NCBI GenBank assembly: GCA_032250895.1
Contig: JAVVEZ010000028.1
Span: 1 to 39,192, forward strand
DNA length: 39,192 bases
Direction: 5' to 3'
Origin: JAVVEZ01 sp032250895
GTDB lineage: Bacteria; Pseudomonadota; Gammaproteobacteria; Pseudomonadales; Pseudohongiellaceae
Shown: positions 30,217 through 39,145 of the stretch, piece after piece
Position numbering within the stretch: position 1 is the stretch's first letter
How the letters are laid out: each line of letters opens with the position of its first letter
Made by a program: the position numbers and the translations under genes
Notes under the pieces: generated by a model
The model's database searches: none
What the model saw: the letters and a program-made list of their open reading frames with translations, nothing else
Told to the model about the DNA's origin: nothing

Positions 30217-30240
30217 CGTCATCCCCGCGCAGGCGGGGGT
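30217..30240 (+). repeat. REP-like hairpin before ftsH-like gene
   Basis: GTCATCCCCGC-GCAG-GCGGGGGT (30218-30240) has the same loop and flanks as the copy at 9978-10000, but the stem is CCCCGC/GCGGGG instead of CCCGGC/GCCGGG. Both arms changed together and pairing is kept. It sits between prs and the FtsH-like gene, ending a few bases before the latter's ribosome-binding site. Confidence 0.75.
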
Positions 30241-30256
30241 TCAGGAGAGTCGCAGG

Positions 30257-32071
30257 ATGGAAAAAAAACACCAGTTGAACGTCGGTTATCTCTTCGTTGC
30301 CATCTGGGCGATCCTGCTGTTTCAGACCTTGTTCGGGCCGGCGTCCCGTCAGGCAGACATCAGTTACCGGCAATTTCAGGATTATCTGGAACAGGGCCAG
30401 GTCAAACAGCTTGCCATCGATGAACGTTACATTCGGGGTGAGTTCACCGAGGCCATTGACGGCAAGACTCATTTTATAACGCCCCGTCTGGAAATCGAGC
30501 TGGCGGAGCAGTTGGCACGCTATAAGGTGGACTATACCGGCGTCGTCCAGAATACCTTTCTGGCGACTCTGCTGTCATGGCTGGCGCCGGCCTTTATTTT
30601 TCTGCTGGTCTGGTTCTTCGTGTTCAGGCGTTTTGCCGAAAAACAGGGCATGGGTGGCATGATGAATATCGGCAAGAGCCGGGCCAAGGTGCTGGTGGAA
30701 AAAAACACCGGTGTTTCTCTCGATGATGTTGCCGGGGTGGATGAGGCCAAGGATGAGTTGGTCGAAGTGGTCCAGTTTCTGAAGGAACCCGAACATTATC
30801 GGCGCCTGGGCGCCCATATTCCCAAGGGCATCCTGCTGGTGGGGCCGCCGGGTACCGGCAAGACCCTGCTGGCCCGCGCCGTTGCCGGCGAAGCCGGGGT
30901 GCCGTTTTTCTCCATCAGCGGTTCCGAGTTCATCGAGATGTTTGTCGGGGTGGGTGCCGCCAGGGTGCGCGATCTCTTCGAGCAGGCAAAAAAACAGGCG
31001 CCGGCCATTATCTTCATTGACGAACTGGATGCTCTGGGCCGGGCGCGGGGAATTGCCTCGCTGGGTGGCGGCAACGATGAACGGGAGCAGACCCTGAATC
31101 AATTGCTGACCGAAATGGATGGTTTCAATCCCGCCGATGGCGTCATTATTCTGGCGGCAACCAACCGTCCGGAGATTCTGGACCCAGCACTGTTGCGGGC
31201 CGGACGCTTTGACCGGCAGGTGCTGGTGGACCGTCCGGACAAGCCCGGACGTGAACAGATTCTCCGGGTGCACGTCAAAAAAATCCAAATCGATGCCGGT
31301 GTCGATCTGGCCACCATAGCGGCACTGACAACCGGTTTCAGCGGCGCCGATCTTGCCAATCTGGTGAACGAGGCGGCAATCGTTGCCATTCGCCGCAATG
31401 CCGAAAAGGTATCCCTGGACGATTTTGTCAGCGCCATCGAGCGCATCGTTGCCGGCCTGGCAAAGAAAAACCGGCTGATCAATCCCAACGAGAAAAACAT
31501 CGTGGCCCATCATGAAATGGGACATGCACTGGTGGGTATGCTGCTCAATCCCGGGCAACCGATACAGAAGGTCTCCATCATTCCCCGTGGCGTGGGTGCG
31601 CTGGGCTATACCATACAACGGCCCTCCGAGGACAGATTTCTGGTGGGACGTCAGGAATTGAAAGACCGCATCGCCATGTTGCTGGCCGGACGTGCTGCCG
31701 AAAAGCTGATTTTCGATGAGATCACCACCGGTGCGGCCGATGATCTGGTCAAGGCCACGGATATTGCCCGTGCCATGGTAACGCGCTATGGCATGTCGGA
31801 TGACATTGGCTTGTTGTCACTGGAGCCCCAGCAGCCGCAATATCTGGAATTGAAAAACACTGAAAATGGTGCTGGTCTGGGTCCAGACATGGCGCAGCGG
31901 GTGACGGCAGCCCTGAGCGCTTTTCTGGACGAGGCCTTTACACGGGCATTTGCGGTCCTGGGGCATAATGAGAAACTCCTCAGGGAATCGGCGCAACTGT
32001 TGGTGGAGAAGGAAACCCTGAGTGAGGAGCAATTGCGTCCGTTCAAGGAAAGGCTGCGCTTGCCCGATTAA
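30257..32071 (+). CDS. ftsH: FtsH-type ATP-dependent zinc metalloprotease
   Basis: This 604-residue membrane AAA+ protease would degrade membrane and regulatory proteins. TM1 is at about 8-26, a short periplasmic domain (30-104) follows, TM2 is at about 105-124, then comes the AAA module with Walker A GPPGTGKT (196-203), Walker B IIFIDELDAL, the pore loop FVGVGAARVRDLF and the second region of homology NRPEILDPALLRAGRFDRQ. The M41 protease domain has HEMGH (419-423), where FtsH usually has HEAGH, and the third ligand region TTGAADDLVKAT. ATG 30257 has AGGAGAG upstream. The frame opens earlier inside prs but that is not the start. Its gene neighbours suggest an extra FtsH paralogue rather than the housekeeping copy; this is inference. 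Confidence 0.93.
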   Translation: MEKKHQLNVGYLFVAIWAILLFQTLFGPASRQADISYRQFQDYLEQGQVKQLAIDERYIRGEFTEAIDGKTHFITPRLEIELAEQLARYKVDYTGVVQNTFLATLLSWLAPAFIFLLVWFFVFRRFAEKQGMGGMMNIGKSRAKVLVEKNTGVSLDDVAGVDEAKDELVEVVQFLKEPEHYRRLGAHIPKGILLVGPPGTGKTLLARAVAGEAGVPFFSISGSEFIEMFVGVGAARVRDLFEQAKKQAPAIIFIDELDALGRARGIASLGGGNDEREQTLNQLLTEMDGFNPADGVIILAATNRPEILDPALLRAGRFDRQVLVDRPDKPGREQILRVHVKKIQIDAGVDLATIAALTTGFSGADLANLVNEAAIVAIRRNAEKVSLDDFVSAIERIVAGLAKKNRLINPNEKNIVAHHEMGHALVGMLLNPGQPIQKVSIIPRGVGALGYTIQRPSEDRFLVGRQELKDRIAMLLAGRAAEKLIFDEITTGAADDLVKATDIARAMVTRYGMSDDIGLLSLEPQQPQYLELKNTENGAGLGPDMAQRVTAALSAFLDEAFTRAFAVLGHNEKLLRESAQLLVEKETLSEEQLRPFKERLRLPD

Positions 32072-32092
32072 TTATCAAATGAGGAAACAGGT

Positions 32093-32335
32093 ATGTCACT
32101 GACACCGGACTTGCTGGAAGAGCTTGAATTACTGAATCTGTTCAACCTGAGTACCACGCAGGCGGGGATAAAAATTCATGATGATGCGGAGCCGGCAAAG
32201 ATTGCAGCGGCAAAACGTCTTTACGACAAGGGCATGATTACCCTGCTCGATGGTGGTTACCTGACAGCGCGCGGACTTGAAACGGCAGAACATGCACAGG
32301 CTCTGGTGGGCATGCTGCAAGTCGAGGCCTCATAG
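32093..32335 (+). CDS. TIGR02647-family small protein
   Basis: This 80-residue protein starts MSLTPDLLEELELLNLFNLS and continues with GIKIHDDAEPAKIAAAKRLY, KGMITLLDGGYLTARGLE and AEHAQALVGML. It matches the small TIGR02647 family of gammaproteobacteria, described as a putative DNA-binding or conserved protein. The helical N-terminus and the short winged segment (ITLLDGGYLT) could be a winged helix. It follows the FtsH-like gene by 21 bases with GAGGAA upstream, and is the last gene of the phosphorylase cluster. The next 219 bases (32336-32554) show no gene or clear terminator. Confidence 0.75.
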   Translation: MSLTPDLLEELELLNLFNLSTTQAGIKIHDDAEPAKIAAAKRLYDKGMITLLDGGYLTARGLETAEHAQALVGMLQVEAS

Positions 32336-32554
32336 AACGCCGCTGCCGGCAGGATCCGTATCAGACCAGGCAGAAAAAAGGCTCTTGGCACGGGCAGCAG
32401 AGCTTCGCCGGTATTCCTGCCTGCCCTGCACATCAATACCTGCCGGAGCACGCCTGGGGATAACCCTGCGCGTGATGACCGGGATTATTTCGGACAGTAG
32501 TGCATATGCGCGGGGATGATGGAAAAACGGATTTCCACAGTCATTATGGTCGGT

Positions 32555-34072
32555 TCAGGCGCCGACAGAGTAGCGCAGAAAAATAATAGCGGTGTCTGGC
32601 TTGCCATCCTTGAATCTTGGCCGGAACAACACTTTTGCGAGATATTGCTGGAAGCGTATTTCCGTGTTTTTGGAAATATCGCCGGCCTTGTCGAGAATGG
32701 TGATGTTTTTGGCTTTGCCAAATTTATCGATGGCAAAGGAAACATCGAAATAAGCAAAAAAATTGACCTCTTCGTGTGCACTGATTCCCAGCTTCTCCCT
32801 GCTGTTCGGGGGCGGCAGATAAATCGGCAGGATCACCGGTGTTTCGGGATATAACAGAGTCTGGATTCGGACCGCCGCTTCAGGGTCGGTCAGCAGCAGA
32901 TCGTAGGCCTGCTGATAGGCATCGGCCGCCACCACCTTGTGCCCAAACAGCAAATGCCAGTCTGCGGTTTCAAACAGGATGTTCACCAGTTCCTGAGCTT
33001 CCGGTTGAGGCTTGTTTTTAAGATAGGAAATTCTTCTTTTGAATGAGTCCTGACCCATTCTGTAATTGTCAGAATCTCTCAGCTCCAGGTTGGCATGATT
33101 GAGCCTGGAACCGGTTTTGGTTTTTTTTCGGCTCAGATAAAAGTCCGGTTCATAGAGAATGTTTTCGCGATGCGCATGCAACAGGTAGCTGGTGAGCAAC
33201 AGTCGTTCCAATGTCATCAAGTCCGGGTGATCAAAGGCGCGCTGCTTGATGGCGATGTTGATGGCCTGCTGAAAATTCTGTTGGGCCTGGTAGAGTTTGA
33301 ACAAAGGTGTGGTGCGGGTATCTTCGATATTTTTGCGGTAGTTGTTGACATCGTTTAGGAAGCTCTGCAGATCGATGCGTGGAATGTTCAGCAGTATGTT
33401 GGAGCGGTCCAGAAAAGCCTGCTGGTTCCATTCGCCAAGGGCTTTCAGGGCAGGGATCAGGTCCGGATTGTCGTTCCCGTATAGCTCCTGTTGCAAGGTA
33501 AACAGTGCTTCCTGTGCAGCGTCGGCTTTCTCCAGTTCACCGAGCGCCAGGTAGCTGTCTCGCCGGGCTTGCAGGATGGGCACCTGTTCCAGGGTATCCA
33601 GGCCCCTGTTGATCCGGCTGACATGCTGAGCCTTGTTCAGGTAGTCCAGCGCCGAGCTGTGCTCATCGAGGGCTTGGTACAGCAGGGCCGCAGACAACAG
33701 GTTTTCTGTCAACTGGTCTGTATACGGGCCTTCATCCAATTCCAGATTGCCAATCAGTTTTTTGAACTGGGCCAGACGTGCCAGTATGTCAGATCGGCGC
33801 TTCGGGTTCTGGGCCCCATAGTTATCGCTGTGCCTTGGTGTCGTCGCTGGATTCACACTGTTTGCCATGGACGAAATATCCAATTCACTTTCGGGTATGG
33901 GTGCCGGCTCGAACAGTAATTGGGCAACTGGTATTACAGTGGTGGGTTGGGCCTTGCCTGAGCTACAGATGAGCAGCAGGCACAAGCAGATAAAACCGAT
34001 GCATTCAGTGGGGAAATGATTTCCGGACAGGAGGGCAGATAAGTTGTACTTGCTTGATCTGACAACAGGCAT
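32555..34072 (-). CDS. TPR protein with C-terminal TonB-like domain
   Basis: This exported protein of about 505 residues has an N-terminal hydrophobic segment (CIGFICLCLLLICSSGKAQ) that acts as signal or anchor. Helical TPR-like repeats follow (LLSAALLYQALDEHSSALDY, then LNKAQHV; DSYLALGELEKADAAQEAL; DWHLLFGHKVVAADAYQQA). The C-terminal part from about residue 420 (FFAYFDVSFAIDKFGKAKNI, NTEIRFQQYLAKVLFRPRF, KDGKPDTA) has the pattern of the TonB C-terminal domain. It is divergent from a TonB-dependent receptor, so it may bring energy transduction or a partner-binding function to that receptor. ATG 34072 is chosen; an upstream TTG 34150 is weak and neither has a good ribosome site. Confidence 0.65.
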   Translation of the reverse strand: MPVVRSSKYNLSALLSGNHFPTECIGFICLCLLLICSSGKAQPTTVIPVAQLLFEPAPIPESELDISSMANSVNPATTPRHSDNYGAQNPKRRSDILARLAQFKKLIGNLELDEGPYTDQLTENLLSAALLYQALDEHSSALDYLNKAQHVSRINRGLDTLEQVPILQARRDSYLALGELEKADAAQEALFTLQQELYGNDNPDLIPALKALGEWNQQAFLDRSNILLNIPRIDLQSFLNDVNNYRKNIEDTRTTPLFKLYQAQQNFQQAINIAIKQRAFDHPDLMTLERLLLTSYLLHAHRENILYEPDFYLSRKKTKTGSRLNHANLELRDSDNYRMGQDSFKRRISYLKNKPQPEAQELVNILFETADWHLLFGHKVVAADAYQQAYDLLLTDPEAAVRIQTLLYPETPVILPIYLPPPNSREKLGISAHEEVNFFAYFDVSFAIDKFGKAKNITILDKAGDISKNTEIRFQQYLAKVLFRPRFKDGKPDTAIIFLRYSVGA

Positions 34073-34244
34073 GGCATTCAAACCGGGGTTTGTGTATTTT
34101 CTGGAATGATAGCAGAACAGATATTTCCAGGAAAATTTTGTGCTGATCAAAACCTTGCGCGACAGGTTTTTTATATCTACTATCCACAGGCGGTTTGATA
34201 AAAAATCAAAAAATTGTTTATAAATTATAAAAAAGGGGAAACCA

Positions 34245-37200
34245 ATGAATAATCATATTAAAAATGATGATGTCGGCATATCCGGCTTGCAAGTGCCAGG
34301 TGCAGTATCCGGGGGGGATGGGCAGGCAGGACGGCAGGGCGGGCAAGTCCGACTGTGTGCGCTGGCCCTGGCCATTGGCATGATTACGGCCGGGCAGGTC
34401 CAGGCCCAGGAGGAGCTGGAGGAAATCCAGGTCACGGGAACGCGCATTCAGCGCAGTGGCATGGAGACGCCAACCCCGGTTACCACGGTGACGATCAGTG
34501 AACTGGGTGAGATGTCACCGGGGCAGATGATTGAATCACTGAGCCAGTTGCCACAGTTTTTCAATAACCAGACGCCGCAGACCACCGGTTTCCCTTCTTC
34601 GGCGGGCTCCAACCTGAATCTGCGTGGCGCCGGCGCCAACCGCACGCTGGTGCTGCTCAATGGCCGCCGGGTGCCCAATGGCAACCGTTTCGGCACGGCC
34701 AACATCAGCAGTTTCCCGGAAGGGGTGATCAGCAATGTGGAAACCGTGACAGGTGGCGCATCGGCGGCCTATGGTACCGATGCCGTGGCCGGGGTGGTCA
34801 ACTTTATCATGGACACGGAGTTTGAAGGCTTTACCGGCCATGTTCAGGGTGGCACCAGCGATCGTGAGGACGGCGGCAATACCGAGGTCGGTGGCACTTT
34901 CGGGATGGATATCGGTGATCGGGGGCACATTCTGGTTTCCGGTGATTATTTCAAGCAGAATCCCATCATTTCCCTTGAGGCCCTGCAGAAACGACCCTGG
35001 TTCCGGCAAAGGGCCCTGGTCACCAATCCGGATCCCAACGGCCCGACCTTCATCACCCGCGATTTCGTGTCTCAGACCAATACCTCTGTTGGCGGTATCA
35101 TCAATCAGCCGAACTCGGCCCTGAACAAACTGGAATTTATCAATAACGGCGGCCAGGTGTCGACGCAGAAGCTGGCCTTCAGCGGCATCGGTCAGCTGGA
35201 AGGGGGTTGCAATTGCCAGGCCGAACCGACGCGGGATCAGACCTGGGGCATGGATGCGGACAACTCGATACTCAATGCCAACCGCCGGGACAGCGCCTTT
35301 GTCTATGCGGACTATGATGTATCCGATAATTTCAATGTTTACGCGCAGGGCATGTATGGCTTTGCCCGGGTCAAGGGTCCCTGGTTTTCCACGCCGATCC
35401 TGACGGGACCCTGGCAGCAGCGAATCTTTTCCGGGAATCCCTTCCTGCCTGCCAACGTACAGGCAACCATGGATGCCGAGGGTCTCGACTCCTTTCTGAT
35501 GGGTATGACGGGGGACAATCAATGGGGCGCGGCGATAGGCGACCCCAATAATCCTCTGGGAACCTATACGATTGAACAGGATGACAGTACCTATGTCGGC
35601 ACCCTGGGTTTTACGTCGACGCTGGTCGATGCGGGCTTTTTCAGCGACTGGAATATCAGCGGCTATGCCCAGTATGGCCGGAACAATCAGGTGCAGCGTT
35701 TTGAGAACGGTATTCGCATGGGGCGGCTGCCGCTGGCGATGGATGTGGTCACCGATCCTGCCACGGGTTCACCGGCCTGTCGTGCGGCCGTGGTCAATCC
35801 GGGGACCTTCGGCGACTGCGTGCCGGTCAACCTCTTTGGCGGCGTCCAGAATGTCTCGCCGGAGGCCGCCAGTTATCTGGTGGACCCGGAAGCCCTGATC
35901 AAGACCCGCTCGAAGCAGATATTTATGGAAATCGTCATGGATGGCGAAGTCCATGAAGGTTGGGGGGCCGGTCCCGTGCTGGTGGCACTTGGGGCCTCGC
36001 ATCGGGAAGACCGAATATTCCAGCGCAAGGTCGATCTGGAAGATGAATTCGTGTTCCTCAATGGGGTGAACACGGGCTTCCGCGGACTGATACCGGAAAA
36101 TCTGCCCAACGGCATGCCTGGTGTCAGGGCGGGCAGCGTACCGGCCGGCTTCCAGGGTGCCAGCAATCTGGCACAGGTGCTGTTCACCGGTTCCTTCCAG
36201 ACTGCCGATACGGTGCTGGCCGGGGAGTTTACGGTGGAGGAGGGTTTCGGCGAAATCAATGTGCCATTGGTGGCCAATGTACCATTTTTTCAGCAGCTCG
36301 ATGCCAATGCCGCCTACCGCTATGCGGATTACACCGGCAGCGGCGGCATCAGTTCATGGAAGGGCGGCCTGAACTGGCAGATCAATGACGATCTGCGGCT
36401 GCGTGGCACCCGCTCCCGTGACGTCCGTGCCGCCTCGTTGCGGGAACGCTTCGATGCCACCGCCGGCGGCGCCAGTGTCCGCGATCCGGAAATGAACAAT
36501 GCAACGATAGGTACCGCCAGCCGTTCCGGCGGCAATCCCAATGCGGACCCTGAAAAGGCCGATACGCTGACCATTGGCGCGGTCTACCAGCCCTCGTTTC
36601 TAGAGGGATTTTCCATTTCAGTGGACTGGTACGATATCGATATCGGTGACGCACTGGCGCAACTGAACAACCAGGATGTCGTTGATGGCTGCTTCCAGGG
36701 TGCACAGGATCTCTGTCAGTTCGTGATCCGGGATCCGATCACCAACGTGATCACCCGCGTCGACAGTCTCTTCATCAACGTCAGTGATCAAAAACTGAAG
36801 GGGATCGATCTGGAAACCCGCTATACGACCGAGATTACACTGCTGGGCGGTGACGAGAGCCTGAGCTGGCGCCTGTTCGGCAACTGGGTGGATGAGAACA
36901 CTCGCAGCCTGCCGGGTGCGGCGCCGGATGCACCCAGAGACAATATAGGCCTGGAGCAGCCCGAGTTCAGGATCACCACCAACATCGCCTACAGCAACGG
37001 CCCCTTCCGGGCCTTCCTGCAGGGCAGATGGCTGGATGGCCATACCTTGAACCGGAACTTCGTGGAAGGTGTTACCATCGATGACAATACCGTGCCATCG
37101 ATATTCTATACCGACCTGAACCTGAGTTACACGATGGAGGTCGGCGGGCAGGAGTTCGGGCTTTTCGCCAATGTCACCAACCTGTTTGACCGCGATCCTC

Positions 37201-37310
37201 CGCAAACACCGACGACACCGGGTTTTACCGGGGGTACTGCCGGTCCCAATGCCAGTCTTTATGACACCATTGGGCGGCGTTATGTCGTGGGTATGAATGT
37301 GAGGTTCTAG
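34245..37310 (+). CDS. TonB-dependent outer-membrane receptor
   Basis: This 1021-residue receptor has a signal peptide in about 36-55 (ALALAIGMITAGQVQAQ) after a long polar N-terminus. The TonB box/plug region includes EEIQVTGTRIQRSGMETPTP, LRGAGANRTLVLLNGRRVPN, and VETVTGGASAAYGTDAVAGV, then NFIM. The barrel ends in the usual YVVGMNVRF with terminal Phe. It is of the large marine TonB-receptor type, often used for complex organic substrates such as peptides or glycans. The cargo is unknown. Two Cys pairs (CNC near 322 and C..C near 505) lie in extracellular loops. It lies 172 bases from the divergent TPR/TonB-like gene, in an AT-rich gap with AAGGGG before ATG. It is followed by a strong terminator. 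Confidence 0.9.
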   Translation: MNNHIKNDDVGISGLQVPGAVSGGDGQAGRQGGQVRLCALALAIGMITAGQVQAQEELEEIQVTGTRIQRSGMETPTPVTTVTISELGEMSPGQMIESLSQLPQFFNNQTPQTTGFPSSAGSNLNLRGAGANRTLVLLNGRRVPNGNRFGTANISSFPEGVISNVETVTGGASAAYGTDAVAGVVNFIMDTEFEGFTGHVQGGTSDREDGGNTEVGGTFGMDIGDRGHILVSGDYFKQNPIISLEALQKRPWFRQRALVTNPDPNGPTFITRDFVSQTNTSVGGIINQPNSALNKLEFINNGGQVSTQKLAFSGIGQLEGGCNCQAEPTRDQTWGMDADNSILNANRRDSAFVYADYDVSDNFNVYAQGMYGFARVKGPWFSTPILTGPWQQRIFSGNPFLPANVQATMDAEGLDSFLMGMTGDNQWGAAIGDPNNPLGTYTIEQDDSTYVGTLGFTSTLVDAGFFSDWNISGYAQYGRNNQVQRFENGIRMGRLPLAMDVVTDPATGSPACRAAVVNPGTFGDCVPVNLFGGVQNVSPEAASYLVDPEALIKTRSKQIFMEIVMDGEVHEGWGAGPVLVALGASHREDRIFQRKVDLEDEFVFLNGVNTGFRGLIPENLPNGMPGVRAGSVPAGFQGASNLAQVLFTGSFQTADTVLAGEFTVEEGFGEINVPLVANVPFFQQLDANAAYRYADYTGSGGISSWKGGLNWQINDDLRLRGTRSRDVRAASLRERFDATAGGASVRDPEMNNATIGTASRSGGNPNADPEKADTLTIGAVYQPSFLEGFSISVDWYDIDIGDALAQLNNQDVVDGCFQGAQDLCQFVIRDPITNVITRVDSLFINVSDQKLKGIDLETRYTTEITLLGGDESLSWRLFGNWVDENTRSLPGAAPDAPRDNIGLEQPEFRITTNIAYSNGPFRAFLQGRWLDGHTLNRNFVEGVTIDDNTVPSIFYTDLNLSYTMEVGGQEFGLFANVTNLFDRDPPQTPTTPGFTGGTAGPNASLYDTIGRRYVVGMNVRF

Positions 37311-37343
37311 AACAGAAAACTGTTCCAAAAACAAGTAAGCCAG

Positions 37344-37385
37344 ACAAAGCCAGATAAATGCGTGTATTTATCTGGCTTTGTTTTT
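37344..37385 (+). terminator. Strong intrinsic terminator after the TonB receptor
   Basis: A 15-bp stem (37344-37358 with 37367-37381, core AAAGCCAGATAAA / TTTATCTGGCTTT) with an 8-base loop is followed by TTTTT at 37381-37385. A partial copy of the arm (AAGCCAGACAAAGCCAGA) precedes it. It should end the receptor transcript. The next gene starts within 13 bases of it. Confidence 0.9.
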
Positions 37386-37397
37386 ATGCTGGACACC

Positions 37398-38114
37398 ATG
37401 ATCAATCTGATAAACCCCAATCTGGACAGGGCCGCCATCCGCGAGGAAATGGAGCGCAGTGGTTTCGTTCAGATAGATAATTTTTTTGCCGAGGAAGTCG
37501 CCGAGGCTATTTTCCAATCCCTGGATACCCAGGTTAAGTGGGACCTGGCCTATTCCCGGAACAGCCAGGGTCAGCTGATCAAGGCCGGGGATCTGAGTAG
37601 AATGAGTCCACAGGACATTCGGCAGGCGGTCTCTTCAGCCTTCGATTTCTCCAGGGACAGGTTTCAGTTTGTCTATAACACCTTCAAGGTCATCGATTCC
37701 TATCTGGCGGCGGAATACCGGCGGCACTACCTGTATGAATTGGCGGATGCCTTTCATGGCAGGGATTATCTTGCCTTCGTCAGGGAACTGAGCGGCTGTC
37801 CGGCTATCGTCCGGATGAACATCTTTGCCGCCCGCTACCTGCCGGGACATTTTCTGACCCCGCACGATGACTCGCATGTCGACGAGGGCCGGGAAGTCAC
37901 CTACATCCTGAATCTGACGAAAGCCTGGCGTCCGGAATGGGGCGGCCTGCTGCACATCATGGATGCCGATCAGCAGAGTATAAACCGGACCATCGTGCCG
38001 GCTTTCAATTCCATGGTGTTGTTTCGCCCTCCGCGCTGGCATTTTGTGTCGCAGGTGAGTAACTATGCCAAACGGCCACGCTATACCGTGACCGGCTGGA
38101 TGTTGAACAAGTGA
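37398..38114 (+). CDS. 2-oxoglutarate/Fe(II)-dependent oxygenase
   Basis: This 238-residue protein of the prolyl 4-hydroxylase/SM-20-like group is expected to hydroxylate a protein or small molecule. The iron site is HxD (His156, Asp158 in HDDSHVDEGREVTYILNL) and His215 in RWHFVSQV. Arg228 in RYTVTGW is placed to bind 2-oxoglutarate. The N-terminal helix and FVQIDNFFAEEVAEAIF are family-like. ATG 37398 has GGA upstream; ATG 37386 sits right after the terminator T-run and is possible. Such genes often sit next to TonB receptors in marine gammaproteobacteria. Being behind a strong terminator, it must use read-through or its own promoter. Confidence 0.82.
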   Translation: MINLINPNLDRAAIREEMERSGFVQIDNFFAEEVAEAIFQSLDTQVKWDLAYSRNSQGQLIKAGDLSRMSPQDIRQAVSSAFDFSRDRFQFVYNTFKVIDSYLAAEYRRHYLYELADAFHGRDYLAFVRELSGCPAIVRMNIFAARYLPGHFLTPHDDSHVDEGREVTYILNLTKAWRPEWGGLLHIMDADQQSINRTIVPAFNSMVLFRPPRWHFVSQVSNYAKRPRYTVTGWMLNK

Positions 38115-38200
38115 GGGTGCTCTCGCTGGACTGCTTTCATCGGACTTACTTTCATTGAACACCGCGATCGGCTCGTAGCGGGCGGGTTCAAGGTCGTCAC

Positions 38201-39145
38201 TCATGCGCTTACCCAATGCCTGAGGGGTCGGGTCAGGAAGTCTTGCAGGGCAATGCCATCGCCGCCCACCAGCAAGCTGCGTTGCGGCTTGAAAGCTTCA
38301 GCGAAAGCCGCCATGCCGGGGTGCGCCTGCGGTGCGCGGCCGCTTTTCACTTCGATGGCCGTCAACCGGTGCCCGGTCTGCACCACAAAATCCACCTCAA
38401 AGTTGCGCTCACGCCAGTAGTGCAGGCGGCACTCACCACGCATCGCCGCATTGGCCAGGTGGGCACCGACGGCCGATTCCACCAGCCGCCCCCAGAACTC
38501 GCGGTCGGCGCGGGCTGCTTCCAGTGTGATACCACAGCTTGCCGTCATCAGCGCCGTGTTCAACACTTGCAATTTGGGGCTGGATGCACGGCTGCGTGCC
38601 GCATCTCCGGCATACTTGGGCAGGCCGCAAACCATGCCGGCACCGGCCAGCAGTTCCAGGTAATGCGCCAGCGTGGTGGTGTTGCCGGCATCCTGCAACT
38701 GGCCCAGCATCTTGGTGTACGAGAGCACTTGTCCCGAATAGCGGCAGGCCAGCTCGAACAGACGGCGCAGCAGGACCGGTTTGTCCACTCTGGTGAGCAA
38801 CAGCACATCGCGGGAAATCGAGGTTTCGATCAGACTGTCGGCCACATAGCGGGCCCAGCGTGCAGGCTCGTCAATCAACGGGGCCGCGCCGGGGTAGCCA
38901 CCGTAGAACAGGTACGCCTCCAGCGACCAGCCGAAAGCGGCCTGCATTTCCGGCAATGACCAGTGCGACAGCGAGATGAGCTCAAAACGTCCGGCCAGGC
39001 TTTCGGTCAGCCCCTGCGCGATCAGCAGAGGGGCGGAACCCAGCAATACCACCTGCAGAGGGCATTTTTTCCGGGTGTCTTCATCCCACAGGCGTTTGAC
39101 CGTCTCCGACCAGCCGGGGATTTTCTGGATTTCATCCGTAAACGA
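38201..39145 (-). pseudogene. DUF4143-type AAA ATPase, N-terminally disrupted
   Basis: Reading in toward the right edge, this frame gives DEIQKIPGWSETVKRLWDED, VVLLGSAPLL (sensor I), GLTESLAGRFELI, YLFYGGYPGAAPLI and the DUF4143 domain (SGQVLSYTKMLGQLQDAGNT, YLELLAGAGMVCGL, SSPKLQVLNTALM, RLVESAVGAHL, YWRERNFEVDFVV). These proteins are AAA+ ATPases with a nuclease-like C-terminal domain. Immediately upstream of the Walker B motif are in-frame TGA codons at 39146-39148 and 39161-39163, so the Walker A part is not continuous. The segment could only be translated from an internal start such as GTG 39052. The stop overlaps an ATG at 38204 on the same strand. The gene continues past or is lost at the window end. 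Confidence 0.75.

Noticed and set aside
30008..30256. N-terminal extension of the FtsH-like protein by 83 residues
   Set aside because: It overlaps the prs coding sequence and a REP-like hairpin, lacks FtsH similarity, and a clear ribosome site precedes ATG 30257.
34536..35522. Antisense open frame of 328 codons in the TonB receptor gene
   Set aside because: It lies wholly within the receptor gene, which has full family similarity; codon bias alone explains the open antisense frame.
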